Shown: one piece after another, positions 35,292 to 43,602 of the stretch | How the letters are laid out: every line of letters begins with the position of its first letter | Numbering within the stretch: the first letter of the stretch is position 1 | Origin: Chitinophaga pinensis | Lineage (GTDB): Bacteria; Bacteroidota; Bacteroidia; Chitinophagales; Chitinophagaceae | Length of the DNA stretch: 64,000 bases | Reading direction: 5' to 3' | Assembly (NCBI GenBank): GCA_945862385.1 | Contig: CAMAXV010000004.1 | Coordinates: forward strand, 1 to 64,000 | Notes under the pieces: model-generated | Databases searched by the model: none | Seen by the model: the letters and a program-made list of their open reading frames with translations, nothing else | Told to the model about the DNA's origin: nothing | Made by a program: the position numbers and the translations under genes

Positions 35292-35807
35292 ATGGAACAT
35301 CAGGAACAGCCACAACACATTGCTCCAAAACGTCCACGATTTCTTACCTTTCTTTGTTATGTGACTATTTTTGGCAGTGTTTACATGCTGTTTTCATCAT
35401 TTTCGGGCTTTTTCAATCCTGAATCCCTTACCAAAAATACTACTTTGGCAATGGAAAACTGGGAGCTTACAGTTGAAAAGATGATTCAACGAGATCCACA
35501 GTTAAAATCTTCAATGGATAGGGTGCTTGCTGATGTATACAATGCTAATACCAATTCTAACATGCGAGATTACAGTTTTTTTAATGTTACCTGTAATCTC
35601 CTAACGCTTATTGGGGCATTGTTGATGCTGAAATTGAAGAAGAATGGTTTCAGGCTTTACCTACTAGGTATACTTATTTCTTTTATTTCTCCATTGCTGG
35701 TTTTTGGTACTGATAATTTACTTGGACAAGCATTTTCGGTCTATTATGCGCTAAGTGGCGGATTATTTGTGCTCCTATATGCAATAAAATTAAAGTTTAT
35801 GGAGTAA
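35292..35807 (+). CDS. Small integral membrane protein, function unknown (171 aa)
   Basis: There are four predicted membrane helices: one after a Pro/Gln-rich cytosolic N-terminus (FLTFLCYVTIFGSVYMLF), then an extramembrane loop of about 60 residues with charged helices, then three helices close together at the C-terminus (LLTLIGALLMLKL, LYLLGILISFISPLLVFG, LSGGLFVLLYAIKL). I do not recognise the family. No catalytic or binding motif is visible. It has its own -7 box and lies about 100 bases before rpsO, which also has a -7 box. Confidence 0.75.
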   Translation: MEHQEQPQHIAPKRPRFLTFLCYVTIFGSVYMLFSSFSGFFNPESLTKNTTLAMENWELTVEKMIQRDPQLKSSMDRVLADVYNANTNSNMRDYSFFNVTCNLLTLIGALLMLKLKKNGFRLYLLGILISFISPLLVFGTDNLLGQAFSVYYALSGGLFVLLYAIKLKFME

Positions 35808-35855
35808 ATAGGGCATGTGTGTAATATCCTGTTCGGAAATTTCATTTCTTTTCGT

Positions 35856-35864
35856 TAACTTTGC
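35856..35864 (+). promoter_or_regulatory. -7 box of the rpsO-pnp promoter
   Basis: TAACTTTGC, an exact extended -7 element, lies 46 bases before the rpsO ATG, giving a leader of about 40 bases. Confidence 0.58.
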
Positions 35865-35909
35865 AACCAATTTTTCGATGTAAACCCAAGATGAATTAAA
35901 AAAACTGAG

Positions 35910-36182
35910 ATGTCAACTGTAACAAAAGAAAAAAAAGCGTCAATTGTAATTGAATTCGGTGGAAATGCCAAAAATACGGGCTCTATAGATGCACAAGTTG
36001 CATTACTTACCGAAGAAATCAATGAAATCTCTAAGCATTTGAAGGTAAATAAAAAGGATTTCTCCACAAACCGTGGCTTGATGCGTAAGGTAGGTCAGCG
36101 TAAAAGACTGCTTTCCTACTTGAGTAAGCATAATATCACGGGTTACCGCGCCCTTATTGAGAAGCTGGGCTTAAGAAAGTAA
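35910..36182 (+). CDS. rpsO: 30S ribosomal protein S15
   Basis: The 90-aa S15 binds the central domain of 16S rRNA. Conserved helices include GSIDAQVALLTEEI, LMRKVGQRKRLLSYL and the C-terminal YRALIEKLGLRK. Length and sequence are standard. It is directly upstream of pnp, the same order as in E. coli, with hairpins in the 74-base gap. S15 often controls its own translation through its leader; whether that applies here is not visible. Confidence 0.97.
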   Translation: MSTVTKEKKASIVIEFGGNAKNTGSIDAQVALLTEEINEISKHLKVNKKDFSTNRGLMRKVGQRKRLLSYLSKHNITGYRALIEKLGLRK

Positions 36183-36201
36183 TTTATTTACTAAACGTAC
36201 T

Positions 36202-36224
36202 ATTCCCAACTCATTGTTGGGAAT
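36202..36224 (+). promoter_or_regulatory. Hairpin in the rpsO-pnp intergenic leader
   Basis: ATTCCCAAC / GTTGGGAAT form a perfect 9-bp stem with a TCATT loop, followed by ATTGCTTTTT. It could be a weak terminator or attenuator, or a processing stem ahead of pnp. Confidence 0.65.
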
Positions 36225-36229
36225 ATTGC

Positions 36230-36249
36230 TTTTTGGAACATTCCAAAAA
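36230..36249 (+). repeat. Second inverted repeat before pnp
   Basis: TTTTTGGAA-CA-TTCCAAAAA is a perfect 9-bp inverted repeat with a 2-base centre, only 7 bases before the preferred pnp ATG. The track's TTG start would lie inside it. It may act as an RNA stem or protein site. Confidence 0.5.
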
Positions 36250-36256
36250 AAATAAC

Positions 36257-38407
36257 ATGTTACAACAACCAATTCAATCAAGTTTCGATCTTGGTAACGG
36301 CAGGATCGTAACCATAGAAACAGGCAGACTTGCACGTCAGGCAGATGGTGCAGTGACAGTAAGGCAGGGAAATTGTATTCTGCTCGCAACTGTTTGTGCA
36401 AACAAAGAGCCCCGTGAAGGACAGGATTTCTTTCCATTATCTGTAGATTATCAAGAGAAATTTGCATCTGCAGGTAGAATTCCAGGATCATTCTTCAAGC
36501 GCGAAGGAAGATTAAGTGATTATGAGATTTTGATCAGCAGGCTTATTGATAGGGCGCTGCGTCCACTTTTCCCAGAAGATTATCTTTGCGATGTACAGGT
36601 TCTCATAACACTTGTTTCATCAGATCCTGAAGTCATGCCTGATGCATTGGCTTGTCTTGCTGCTTCAGCTGCGCTTGCAGTATCAGATATTCCTATCAAA
36701 GAAATCATTTCAGAAGTAAGGGTAGCTCGTGTGAACGGTGGATTTATTGTAAATCCAAGCAGGACCGAACTGGCAACTGCGGATATGGACTTTATGATTG
36801 GTGCTACAGCCAAAAATCTGATGATGGTGGAAGGCGAATCCAAAGAATGTCTTGAAGATGATGTAGTTAAAGCGTTGGAGATAGCACATGATGCCATACG
36901 CATTCAAATTGCAGCACAACAGGAGCTGAGAGAGAAGGTTGGCGTTACCGGCAAAAGGGATTATACCAAGCCTTTGAGTGATGAGTCGATCCAGCAATCG
37001 GTTTATGCCTTTGCACAGGATAGGGTTTATGCCATTTCAAAGGCTGCAAGTACCAAGGCTGACAGATCTAAAGCATATGATGAGTTAAAAAAAGAAGTTG
37101 TAGCCAGTTTGGGTGAAGGCGCTACATCAGATCAAATCAAACTTGCAAAAAAGTATTATGAAGATCTGAAATGGGAAGTTGTCAGGAACATGATTCTTGA
37201 CGACAGAATTCGCTTGGACGGAAGGTCGCTTGACCAGGTCAGGCCCCTGGATATGGAAGTTGATGTATTGCCTACACCACACGGCTCTGCTTTATTTACC
37301 AGGGGAGAAACGCAGTCACTTACAACAATCACTTTTGGTACTCCACTTGATGAATTATTGATAGAAAGTGCTGCTAAATCAGAATACAACAAATTTATTC
37401 TGCACTATAATTTCCCGGCATTTTCTACCGGTGAAGTTAAGCCAATGCGTGGCCCCGGTAGGAGAGAGGTAGGTCATGGAAATCTCGCACTTCGTTCCCT
37501 GAAACAAATGATGCCAGGTAATGATTACGCATATACCGTGCGGGTTGTTTCAGATATTCTTGAGTCTAACGGTTCATCTTCAATGGCTACAGTTTGTGCA
37601 GGATCATTGGCATTAATGGATGCAGGTGTTCCTGTTCCAAAACATGTGAGTGGTGTTGCAATGGGGTTAATTACCCGTCCAACTGATGGTAAATATGCCA
37701 TTTTGACCGATATTTTGGGTGATGAGGATCACCTTGGTGACATGGATTTCAAGGTCACCGGAACCAAAGATGGTATCTGCGGTATTCAAATGGATATCAA
37801 AATTGATGGTTTGAGCATGGAGACTATGATGGCGGCTTTAGAGCAGGCCAGAAATGGTAGACTTCATATACTGGATGCCATGTATCAATGCATGCCTGCT
37901 CATAGATCAGAGGTGAAACCACATGCCCCTCGCATGCAAAAGTTATTCATCGATAAGGAGTTCATTGGCGCAGTTATCGGCCCACAGGGTAAGATAATTC
38001 AGGAAATTCAGCGTGAAACAGGAACAACCATCAATATTGAAGAGATTGGCAATCAGGGTGAGGTAAGTGTATTTAGTCCAGCTAAGGAAGGTCTTGACCG
38101 CGCAGTTGCATGGATCAAGGGTATAGTTGCAATGCCTGAAGTGGGTGAAGAGTATGAGTCCAAAGTAAAGTCAATTATGCCTTACGGTGCATTTGTTGAA
38201 TTTATGCCAGGCAAGCAAGGTTTATTGCACATCAGTGAGGTAAGCTGGAAGCGTCTTGAAAACCTTGATGGTATCCTAAAGGAAGGTGATATGGTAAAAG
38301 TTAAGCTGGTTGGAGTTGACCATAAAACTGGTAAATTTAAACTCAGTAGAAAAGCACTTATTCCTAAGCCTGATTTCAATAAGGATGAAGGTCAGTCTAC
38401 TAACTAA
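36257..38407 (+). CDS. pnp: Polyribonucleotide nucleotidyltransferase (PNPase)
   Basis: The phosphorolytic 3'-5' exoribonuclease has two RNase PH domains (the second containing RRDVG-like GRREVGHGNLALR and SMATVCAGSLALMDAG). A KH domain at about residues 560-615 (FIGAVIGPQGKIIQEIQ) and an S1 domain to about residue 700 (VKSIMPYGAFVEFMPGKQGLLHIS) follow. It degrades and tails RNA in the cytosol. The ATG at 36257 (MLQQPIQSSFDLG) matches the family N-terminus better than the TTG at 36233, which lies in a hairpin. It is downstream of rpsO and ends at a strong terminator. Confidence 0.96.
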   Translation: MLQQPIQSSFDLGNGRIVTIETGRLARQADGAVTVRQGNCILLATVCANKEPREGQDFFPLSVDYQEKFASAGRIPGSFFKREGRLSDYEILISRLIDRALRPLFPEDYLCDVQVLITLVSSDPEVMPDALACLAASAALAVSDIPIKEIISEVRVARVNGGFIVNPSRTELATADMDFMIGATAKNLMMVEGESKECLEDDVVKALEIAHDAIRIQIAAQQELREKVGVTGKRDYTKPLSDESIQQSVYAFAQDRVYAISKAASTKADRSKAYDELKKEVVASLGEGATSDQIKLAKKYYEDLKWEVVRNMILDDRIRLDGRSLDQVRPLDMEVDVLPTPHGSALFTRGETQSLTTITFGTPLDELLIESAAKSEYNKFILHYNFPAFSTGEVKPMRGPGRREVGHGNLALRSLKQMMPGNDYAYTVRVVSDILESNGSSSMATVCAGSLALMDAGVPVPKHVSGVAMGLITRPTDGKYAILTDILGDEDHLGDMDFKVTGTKDGICGIQMDIKIDGLSMETMMAALEQARNGRLHILDAMYQCMPAHRSEVKPHAPRMQKLFIDKEFIGAVIGPQGKIIQEIQRETGTTINIEEIGNQGEVSVFSPAKEGLDRAVAWIKGIVAMPEVGEEYESKVKSIMPYGAFVEFMPGKQGLLHISEVSWKRLENLDGILKEGDMVKVKLVGVDHKTGKFKLSRKALIPKPDFNKDEGQSTN

Positions 38408-38415
38408 AATCCCCG

Positions 38416-38441
38416 AGACCGGCAATTGCCGGTCTTTTTTT
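38416..38441 (+). terminator. Terminator of pnp
   Basis: AGACCGGCAATTGCCGGTCT is a perfect 20-base palindrome followed by seven Ts. The prmA ATG begins only four bases after the T-run. Confidence 0.9.
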
Positions 38442-38444
38442 ATT

Positions 38445-39272
38445 ATGAATTATTTAGTTGTTAAAATTACTGATATTGAAGCAGAGCAGTTGGAAATACT
38501 AACTGCAATGTTGCCGGAATTTGGTTTTCAGGGTATGGAAGAGTTTGAAAATTCCGTAACTGCATACGCAACAGAGTCTGCATGTGATATTGAACTAGTG
38601 CACAACTATTTGAAATCCAGTAACTTAAATTATGTAATTTCTGAAATTCCCGAACAGAACTGGAATGCTCAGTGGGAATCTAATTTTGACCCAGTAATTA
38701 TACCCGGAAAAATTCATGTGCGCGCTCATTTTCATCCTCGCCTGGATGGATTTGAACATGAAATAACAATAACACCTAAAATGAGTTTTGGAACCGGACA
38801 TCACGCTACCACAAGCATGATGATGAAGGCAATGGTGGATTTGAATTTTCTAGGCAAATCTGTCCTGGATTTTGGAACAGGTACTGGAATCTTAGCAATT
38901 TTGGCAGTGCAAAAGGGATGTGATAAAGTTATAGCAATTGATAATGATGAGTGGAGCATCAATAATACAATTGAAAATGCTCAAATGAACCAGGTATCTG
39001 ACATAATAGAAATAAGACTTGCTGATAGCCTGGATAACATTCCCCAATCTGATATTATATTGGCAAATATCAATAAACATGTATTGATAGCATATGTGAA
39101 TGATTTATGCACCGTTTTAAATCCAAATGGACAATTGATTTTAAGTGGATTGTTAAATGCTGATTATGAAGATATTGTAGCCATTTATGAGCCATTTTTT
39201 GGAAAGCCCGGTCATGTCTTAAGTGAAAATGGCTGGATATGTATTGTTTTTGGAAATAACAATAACAGTTAA
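38445..39272 (+). CDS. prmA: Ribosomal protein L11 methyltransferase
   Basis: The SAM-dependent enzyme, 275 aa from the ATG at 38445, methylates L11 of the large ribosomal subunit. The N-terminal substrate-recognition domain (MNYLVVKITDIEAEQLEIL) is followed by the class I domain with MSFGTGHHATTSMM, LDFGTGTGILAI and ILANINKHVL. The track's longer form reads back through the pnp terminator and into pnp and is rejected. It lies immediately after the pnp terminator, so expression probably depends on readthrough or on a promoter inside pnp. Confidence 0.92.
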   Translation: MNYLVVKITDIEAEQLEILTAMLPEFGFQGMEEFENSVTAYATESACDIELVHNYLKSSNLNYVISEIPEQNWNAQWESNFDPVIIPGKIHVRAHFHPRLDGFEHEITITPKMSFGTGHHATTSMMMKAMVDLNFLGKSVLDFGTGTGILAILAVQKGCDKVIAIDNDEWSINNTIENAQMNQVSDIIEIRLADSLDNIPQSDIILANINKHVLIAYVNDLCTVLNPNGQLILSGLLNADYEDIVAIYEPFFGKPGHVLSENGWICIVFGNNNNS

Positions 39273-39298
39273 AATGCTGTGTTTTATTAAGTTTTCAT

Positions 39299-39306
39299 TA
39301 AATTTG
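39299..39306 (+). promoter_or_regulatory. -7 box before plsY
   Basis: TAAATTTG exactly matches TAnnTTTG, 26 bases before the plsY ATG. A -33 TTTG at 19-bp spacing is not present. Confidence 0.42.
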
Positions 39307-39332
39307 TTTTACCTTAAAACAATTTCTTTATT

Positions 39333-39980
39333 ATGAATGAATTTTTCCTGATTATTCTGGCATATTTGTTGGGATCTATACCAACATCCCTGATTATCAG
39401 CAGAACCCAGTTCAATATAGATATAAGGGACTATGGAAGTGGAAATGCTGGTGCAACCAATACATTCAGGGTATTAGGTTCCAGGTGGGGTAGTATTGTT
39501 ATGTTTCTTGATGTTTTAAAAGGAATATTAGCTGTGAAACTTGCCTTATTACTTCCTTTTTACATTGACAATGAATTTGCCAGAACAAATTTTCAAATAG
39601 GATTAGGCTTGGCTGCTGTTTTGGGGCACATTTTTCCTGTTTGGGCCGATTTTAGAGGCGGAAAGGGTGTTGCAACTCTTTTTGGACTTATAATCGCAAT
39701 TTCACCTTTCACGGCTTTAGGATGTGTTGGTGTTTTTTTGATTGTCTTATTTCTAACCAGGTTTGTTTCACTCAGTTCTATTCTTGCGAGCATGGCCTTC
39801 CCGATTTTTATATTGATTATTTTCAATGTAGAAAATGACGCTTACAGAATTTTTGCAATTGCTGTTGCGCTTCTTGTTGTACTGACACATCAAAAAAATA
39901 TTGGTCGTTTGTTATCTGGAAGCGAAAATAAAGTCCCAATTTTTAAAAATCGCGACAGAAAGCGGATGAGGAGGAGTTGA
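39333..39980 (+). CDS. plsY: Acyl-phosphate:glycerol-3-phosphate acyltransferase
   Basis: PlsY makes lysophosphatidic acid from acyl-phosphate and glycerol-3-phosphate at the cytoplasmic membrane, the first step in phospholipid synthesis. Several membrane helices and the conserved loops are visible: GSIPTSLI, DYGSGNAGATNTFRVLG and FRGGKGVAT. At 215 aa the length is normal. It stands alone with its own -7 box. Confidence 0.94.
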   Translation: MNEFFLIILAYLLGSIPTSLIISRTQFNIDIRDYGSGNAGATNTFRVLGSRWGSIVMFLDVLKGILAVKLALLLPFYIDNEFARTNFQIGLGLAAVLGHIFPVWADFRGGKGVATLFGLIIAISPFTALGCVGVFLIVLFLTRFVSLSSILASMAFPIFILIIFNVENDAYRIFAIAVALLVVLTHQKNIGRLLSGSENKVPIFKNRDRKRMRRS

Positions 39981-40090
39981 TTTTTTTTATTTTCAAGTAA
40001 ATACCTAATATCCCTTAAAAAAAATCACCAGTTAGCATTTTTAGTGGAAAAAATGTTAATTTTATAACTCAAACCAAAACTACTTTCAAT

Positions 40091-40579
40091 ATGTTAATCA
40101 ACATTTTTGAAAAACTTCAATTTTGTGAAGAAAAGAATTTATTGATTCAGGGGATTCCATCCACATTGGAGAAATATTTTACAAAATTGTCATTTGCTAA
40201 AAATGTAACTCCACTATTGAAAAGCAGAAAAATTGATTTTGCTTTAGTTTTCGCAATTAATTATAATCAGCTATCACAAATTCTAAGTGATGTTCTGCCT
40301 GCCTTACGAGATAAAGGTAAGCTGTGGATTGCCTATCCCAAACCAACATCCAAAATAGTCAGTGATTTGAACAGGGATTGTAACTGGGATTGTTTACACC
40401 AAAAAGGTTTTTTGAAAATAGACGAGGTAGTCATAGATCATGTTTGGACTGCTTTGCGTTTTTGCACAGCATCGGAGCCGGGTTCATGTCAAGAAATTAG
40501 TTTTGATCAGCTAACTGCAGATGCTACAATCAAAGACATACCCACAAGATCTAGAATATCTTCAGTAGCACTATCCTGA
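40091..40579 (+). CDS. DUF3052-like small protein (162 aa)
   Basis: The pattern LRDKGKLWIAYPKPTSK, then SDLNRDCNWDCL, GFLKIDEVVIDHVWTALRF is strongly reminiscent of DUF3052-type proteins, whose function is unknown. There is no signal peptide or membrane helix; it is likely cytosolic. No promoter match is seen in the 110 AT-rich bases upstream. It is convergent with the CarH-like regulator gene, 2 bases apart. A regulatory link to that gene is possible but not shown. Confidence 0.7.
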   Translation: MLINIFEKLQFCEEKNLLIQGIPSTLEKYFTKLSFAKNVTPLLKSRKIDFALVFAINYNQLSQILSDVLPALRDKGKLWIAYPKPTSKIVSDLNRDCNWDCLHQKGFLKIDEVVIDHVWTALRFCTASEPGSCQEISFDQLTADATIKDIPTRSRISSVALS

Positions 40580-40581
40580 TT

Positions 40582-41463
40582 TTAGTTTTTTTTGAAATAA
40601 TTAATAATTGTAGTTAGATCACCTGCAATACAAGTTTTTTGTTGCTCACTCACTGCATTCCTGAATCCTGGGCCAGCATATAGAATGTTTAAATCGCTGA
40701 ATTTCTCATTATAGAGATTTACAATATCCTGACTACTTGTAACATTGAAGTTCGTGATAAGGTAAATCAAAATAGTATTCACCTCGGTTTTCCGTATAAC
40801 TTCTTCTACAACCTGATTATTACAATTAGTTCCAAGATATATAGTCTTAAACCTGAGTTTTTTTAAAAGAAAATTAAAAAAAAGCAACGGGATTTCGTGG
40901 AATTCAGTTTCAGGTGTGAATAACACTACTTTAATCTCACTATTGTTGTACTTAGTTTTTTGGGTTATCTGATCAATACTTAGCAGTAGTTCATTTCTGA
41001 TAAGATTGCTGCAGAAGTGTTCCTGTACTGGTACAACATTGCCATTAAGCCATAAATTGCCAATTCTTGAAAGAAAAGGGAAGATTACATGCATGTAGAG
41101 ATTTTCTTCACCCATCATTTCTTTAAGTTCAGAAAAAAGTCTTTTAAATCCAACTTCATTCAACTCAAGTGTGAATTCCACTAATCTGGTGATAAAAACT
41201 TCAAAATTAGTTTTCTCATCCATATTAACAGTTGAACTTGCGATTTCTTCTGCAGTCATATCGGCAATTTTTGAAATTTTGACGCCGTTATGGTAGAGTG
41301 AGGAAATCCTTAGGATATGCCTGAGGTCATTATTGTCATACTGCCGATGTTTCCCAGCAGAGCTTGGCGGCATGATATGCCCATACCTTTTTTCCCAGAT
41401 TCTGAGTGTATGGGCTTTAATACCTGTCAAACTTTCTATGTCTTTGAGATTAAAATTATTCAT
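40582..41463 (-). CDS. CarH-like MerR-family regulator with cobalamin-binding domain
   Basis: The 293-aa regulator has an N-terminal MerR winged helix (TGIKAHTLRIWEKRYG, SAGKHRQYDNNDLRHI) and a C-terminal B12-binding region. In the four-helix part it keeps the CarH capping motif W138-x9-E148-H149, and His189 (in TEFHEIP) matches the lower axial ligand. Known CarH proteins bind adenosylcobalamin in the dark as tetramers on DNA and release it in light, often controlling carotenoid genes. Two deviations are visible: the residue after W138 is Leu, where CarH has the His that ligates cobalt after light, and the usual Gly of ExHxxG is Pro192. A cobalamin or light sensor is likely, but the mechanism may differ. 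Tandem repeats lie directly upstream. No carotenoid gene is in the window. Confidence 0.82.
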   Translation of the reverse strand: MNNFNLKDIESLTGIKAHTLRIWEKRYGHIMPPSSAGKHRQYDNNDLRHILRISSLYHNGVKISKIADMTAEEIASSTVNMDEKTNFEVFITRLVEFTLELNEVGFKRLFSELKEMMGEENLYMHVIFPFLSRIGNLWLNGNVVPVQEHFCSNLIRNELLLSIDQITQKTKYNNSEIKVVLFTPETEFHEIPLLFFNFLLKKLRFKTIYLGTNCNNQVVEEVIRKTEVNTILIYLITNFNVTSSQDIVNLYNEKFSDLNILYAGPGFRNAVSEQQKTCIAGDLTTIINYFKKN

Positions 41464-41468
41464 TTTTC

Positions 41469-41501
41469 ACCAATCAAATTTGTATTTTACCAATCAAATT
41501 T
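41469..41501. promoter_or_regulatory. Tandem 13-bp direct repeats, candidate operator
   Basis: ACCAATCAAATTT occurs twice, at 41469-41481 and 41489-41501, in the same orientation and 20 bp apart (about two helical turns), directly before the CarH-like gene start. MerR/CarH-type proteins can bind direct repeats. Autoregulation is inferred from position. Confidence 0.55.
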
Positions 41502-41549
41502 TAATTTATTACTAAGATGAAACTTAATTTTTAAATCCGTCAATTATGT

Positions 41550-41557
41550 TACATTTG
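41550..41557 (+). promoter_or_regulatory. -7 box before lepB
   Basis: TACATTTG exactly matches TAnnTTTG, 20 bases before the lepB ATG, in the region shared with the divergent CarH-like gene and its direct repeats. Confidence 0.45.
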
Positions 41558-41577
41558 AGTACGAAAAAATTTAAACA

Positions 41578-43104
41578 ATGGGATTAGGTTGGTTGATATT
41601 TATTGTGTGCACAATCGGATTTCACTTAGGGTTGTATGGAATGTTTAAAAAAGCGGGTATCACACCATGGAAAGCCCTGGTGCCTTTTTATAACACATAC
41701 CTGATGGTATTAAAGATGGAGTTGAAGTTGCATTGGTTTTTTCTGCAGCTTATTCCAATTGCAGGACAATTTGTTTCAATATGGTTATGTATTAAGTTTG
41801 TAGAGCATTTTGGCAGATTTTCCTTAATTCATCATGCTGCAACTGTTTTTATACCGTTTTTATATTTCCCATATCTTGGTTTTTCAAAAGATGAGCGCTA
41901 TGCAGGAACTCCAGTAATAAAGAATTACAGAAAATCTGCAACGCGGGAATGGATTGATGCTGCTGTTTTTGCTGTAGTTGCTGCAACAATTATTCGAACT
42001 TTCATTTTTGAAGCTTATGTAATTCCGACTGGTTCGATGGAGAAAACATTGTTGGTTAATGATTTTCTTTTTGTCAGTAAAACCAGTTACGGTCCACGCA
42101 TACCCAATACACCACTTGCGTTTCCATTTGTGCATCATACATTGCCTGTCGGCAATTCCAAGTCATATCTTGAATGGATAAAACTGCCATACAAACGCTT
42201 TCTGGCATCTCCAATTGAGCGTAATGATGTTGTTGTTTTTAATTACCCGGTAGGGGATACGGTAATAACTGAGTTTCAATCAGAAATAAATTATTACGAC
42301 TATTTGCGAGCTTATTCTTCACGCGGGGGAACCAGGGAAATGCTTTTAGCTGAGCGTGATGACATAGTAGTGCGTCCTGTGGATAAACGCGAAAATTTTA
42401 TTAAGCGTTGCGTTGCAATTGCAGGTGACACCATTACCATAGCTAATGGGGAATTATTCATTAATGGTAAAGCCTCAACTATGCCACCTGCATCAGAAAT
42501 GCCCTATTATGTTACCTTAGATGGTACATCTTTCTTTCCAGACGATTTTATCCGTGATGATTTGAATGTGCAAGCAGATGATCCTGAACAACGTGATTTA
42601 CTGCAGGTGCAGGATAAACCCAATACTTATAGGTTGACATTGACGCCTGAACAGGTTAAAAAGGTTAAGGCATTCTCATTTGTAGTACCTGGAAGTGTAC
42701 AGCCAGATCTTAATTCAAGTGGATTTGGTAACACATTTCCGTATGATACTACAAATTTTAAATGGAGTGAAGATAATTTTGGTCCCTTATGGATACCTCA
42801 AAAAGGTTCCTCTATTAAGCTTAATTCAAAGAACAAAGCAATATATAGGAGAGTTATTGAGGTTTATGAGGGAAATAAATGGGAGGAGAATGGCGATAAA
42901 GTATTAATCAATGGGAAAGAGTCTATTGATTATACTTTCAAAATGAATTATTATTGGTTGATGGGAGATAACAGACATAATTCTCAGGATTCAAGATTCT
43001 GGGGTTTTGTACCTGAAGATCATGTTGTAGGAAAAGCAACCCTTATATGGTTTAGCTGGCAAAACGGTCCGAGATGGGACAGGATATTTAGAACAATAAA
43101 ATAA
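41578..43104 (+). CDS. lepB: Signal peptidase I, long form
   Basis: The serine-lysine protease removes signal peptides from secreted proteins at the cytoplasmic membrane. The first about 110 residues are membrane segments (DUF5684-like extension), then a TM anchor. The catalytic serine is about Ser153 in TGSMEKTL and the lysine about Lys276 in [11 protein letters not shown]; the late box is [19 protein letters not shown]. The Ser-Lys distance (about 123 residues, versus about 55 in the E. coli enzyme) and a long stretch before the last box show inserted segments, which is usual for long Bacteroidota LepB. It is divergent from the CarH-like gene and 4 bases before cdd. Confidence 0.93.
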   Translation: MGLGWLIFIVCTIGFHLGLYGMFKKAGITPWKALVPFYNTYLMVLKMELKLHWFFLQLIPIAGQFVSIWLCIKFVEHFGRFSLIHHAATVFIPFLYFPYLGFSKDERYAGTPVIKNYRKSATREWIDAAVFAVVAATIIRTFIFEAYVIPTGSMEKTLLVNDFLFVSKTSYGPRIPNTPLAFPFVHHTLPVGNSKSYLEWIKLPYKRFLASPIERNDVVVFNYPVGDTVITEFQSEINYYDYLRAYSSRGGTREMLLAERDDIVVRPVDKRENFIKRCVAIAGDTITIANGELFINGKASTMPPASEMPYYVTLDGTSFFPDDFIRDDLNVQADDPEQRDLLQVQDKPNTYRLTLTPEQVKKVKAFSFVVPGSVQPDLNSSGFGNTFPYDTTNFKWSEDNFGPLWIPQKGSSIKLNSKNKAIYRRVIEVYEGNKWEENGDKVLINGKESIDYTFKMNYYWLMGDNRHNSQDSRFWGFVPEDHVVGKATLIWFSWQNGPRWDRIFRTIK

Positions 43105-43108
43105 AAAT

Positions 43109-43597
43109 TTGGACAAAGGAAAAATCGAAATCACTTATATAATCCATTCAGACGATTCATCACTAAACAATTCTGATAAAGAGCTTGTAGTGAAGTCTCG
43201 TGAAACGACATCAGAAGCATACGCTCCCTATTCTTCCTTTCGTGTGTCAGCAGTAGCCAGGATGGAAAATGGAGCTTTATTTCACGGTACCAATCAGGAA
43301 AACGCCTCATTTCCAGCTGGAATATGTGCTGAAAGGGTTTTACTGGCTGTCGTTTCATCTGTGTGTCCAAATTATTTAATAGAAACTATTGCAATCTCTT
43401 ATGCAAGTAATTTGGTAAAAGATGATTATCCACTTGCACCCTGCGGTATTTGCAGGCAGTCACTTATTGAATATGAAGCGAGGTATACTAAAAGAGTAAG
43501 ATTACTCTTAACCGGCAGAAAAGGTCTGATTTATGAAATCAATTCTGTTTCAGATATTCTTCCTTTCGGTTTCAGACCTGATAATCTGATTGGATAA
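43109..43597 (+). CDS. cdd: Cytidine deaminase
   Basis: This zinc-dependent enzyme deaminates cytidine/deoxycytidine in pyrimidine salvage. FPAGICAERVLL supplies the first Cys and the catalytic Glu, and APCGICRQ the other two zinc cysteines; YAPYSSFRVSAV is the typical N-terminal motif. At 162 aa the length is usual for Bacteroidota CDA. The start is TTG (no nearby ATG fits), 4 bases after lepB, implying co-transcription. Confidence 0.93.
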   Translation: MDKGKIEITYIIHSDDSSLNNSDKELVVKSRETTSEAYAPYSSFRVSAVARMENGALFHGTNQENASFPAGICAERVLLAVVSSVCPNYLIETIAISYASNLVKDDYPLAPCGICRQSLIEYEARYTKRVRLLLTGRKGLIYEINSVSDILPFGFRPDNLIG

Positions 43598-43602
43598 CAA
43601 TA

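Noticed and set aside
38310-38444. N-terminal extension of prmA
   Set aside because: It overlaps the end of pnp in another frame and runs through the pnp terminator; the ATG at 38445 matches the family N-terminus.
41464-41540. Direct repeats as part of a CRISPR array
   Set aside because: There are only two 13-bp copies, 20 bp apart, with no spacer-like units and no cas genes.
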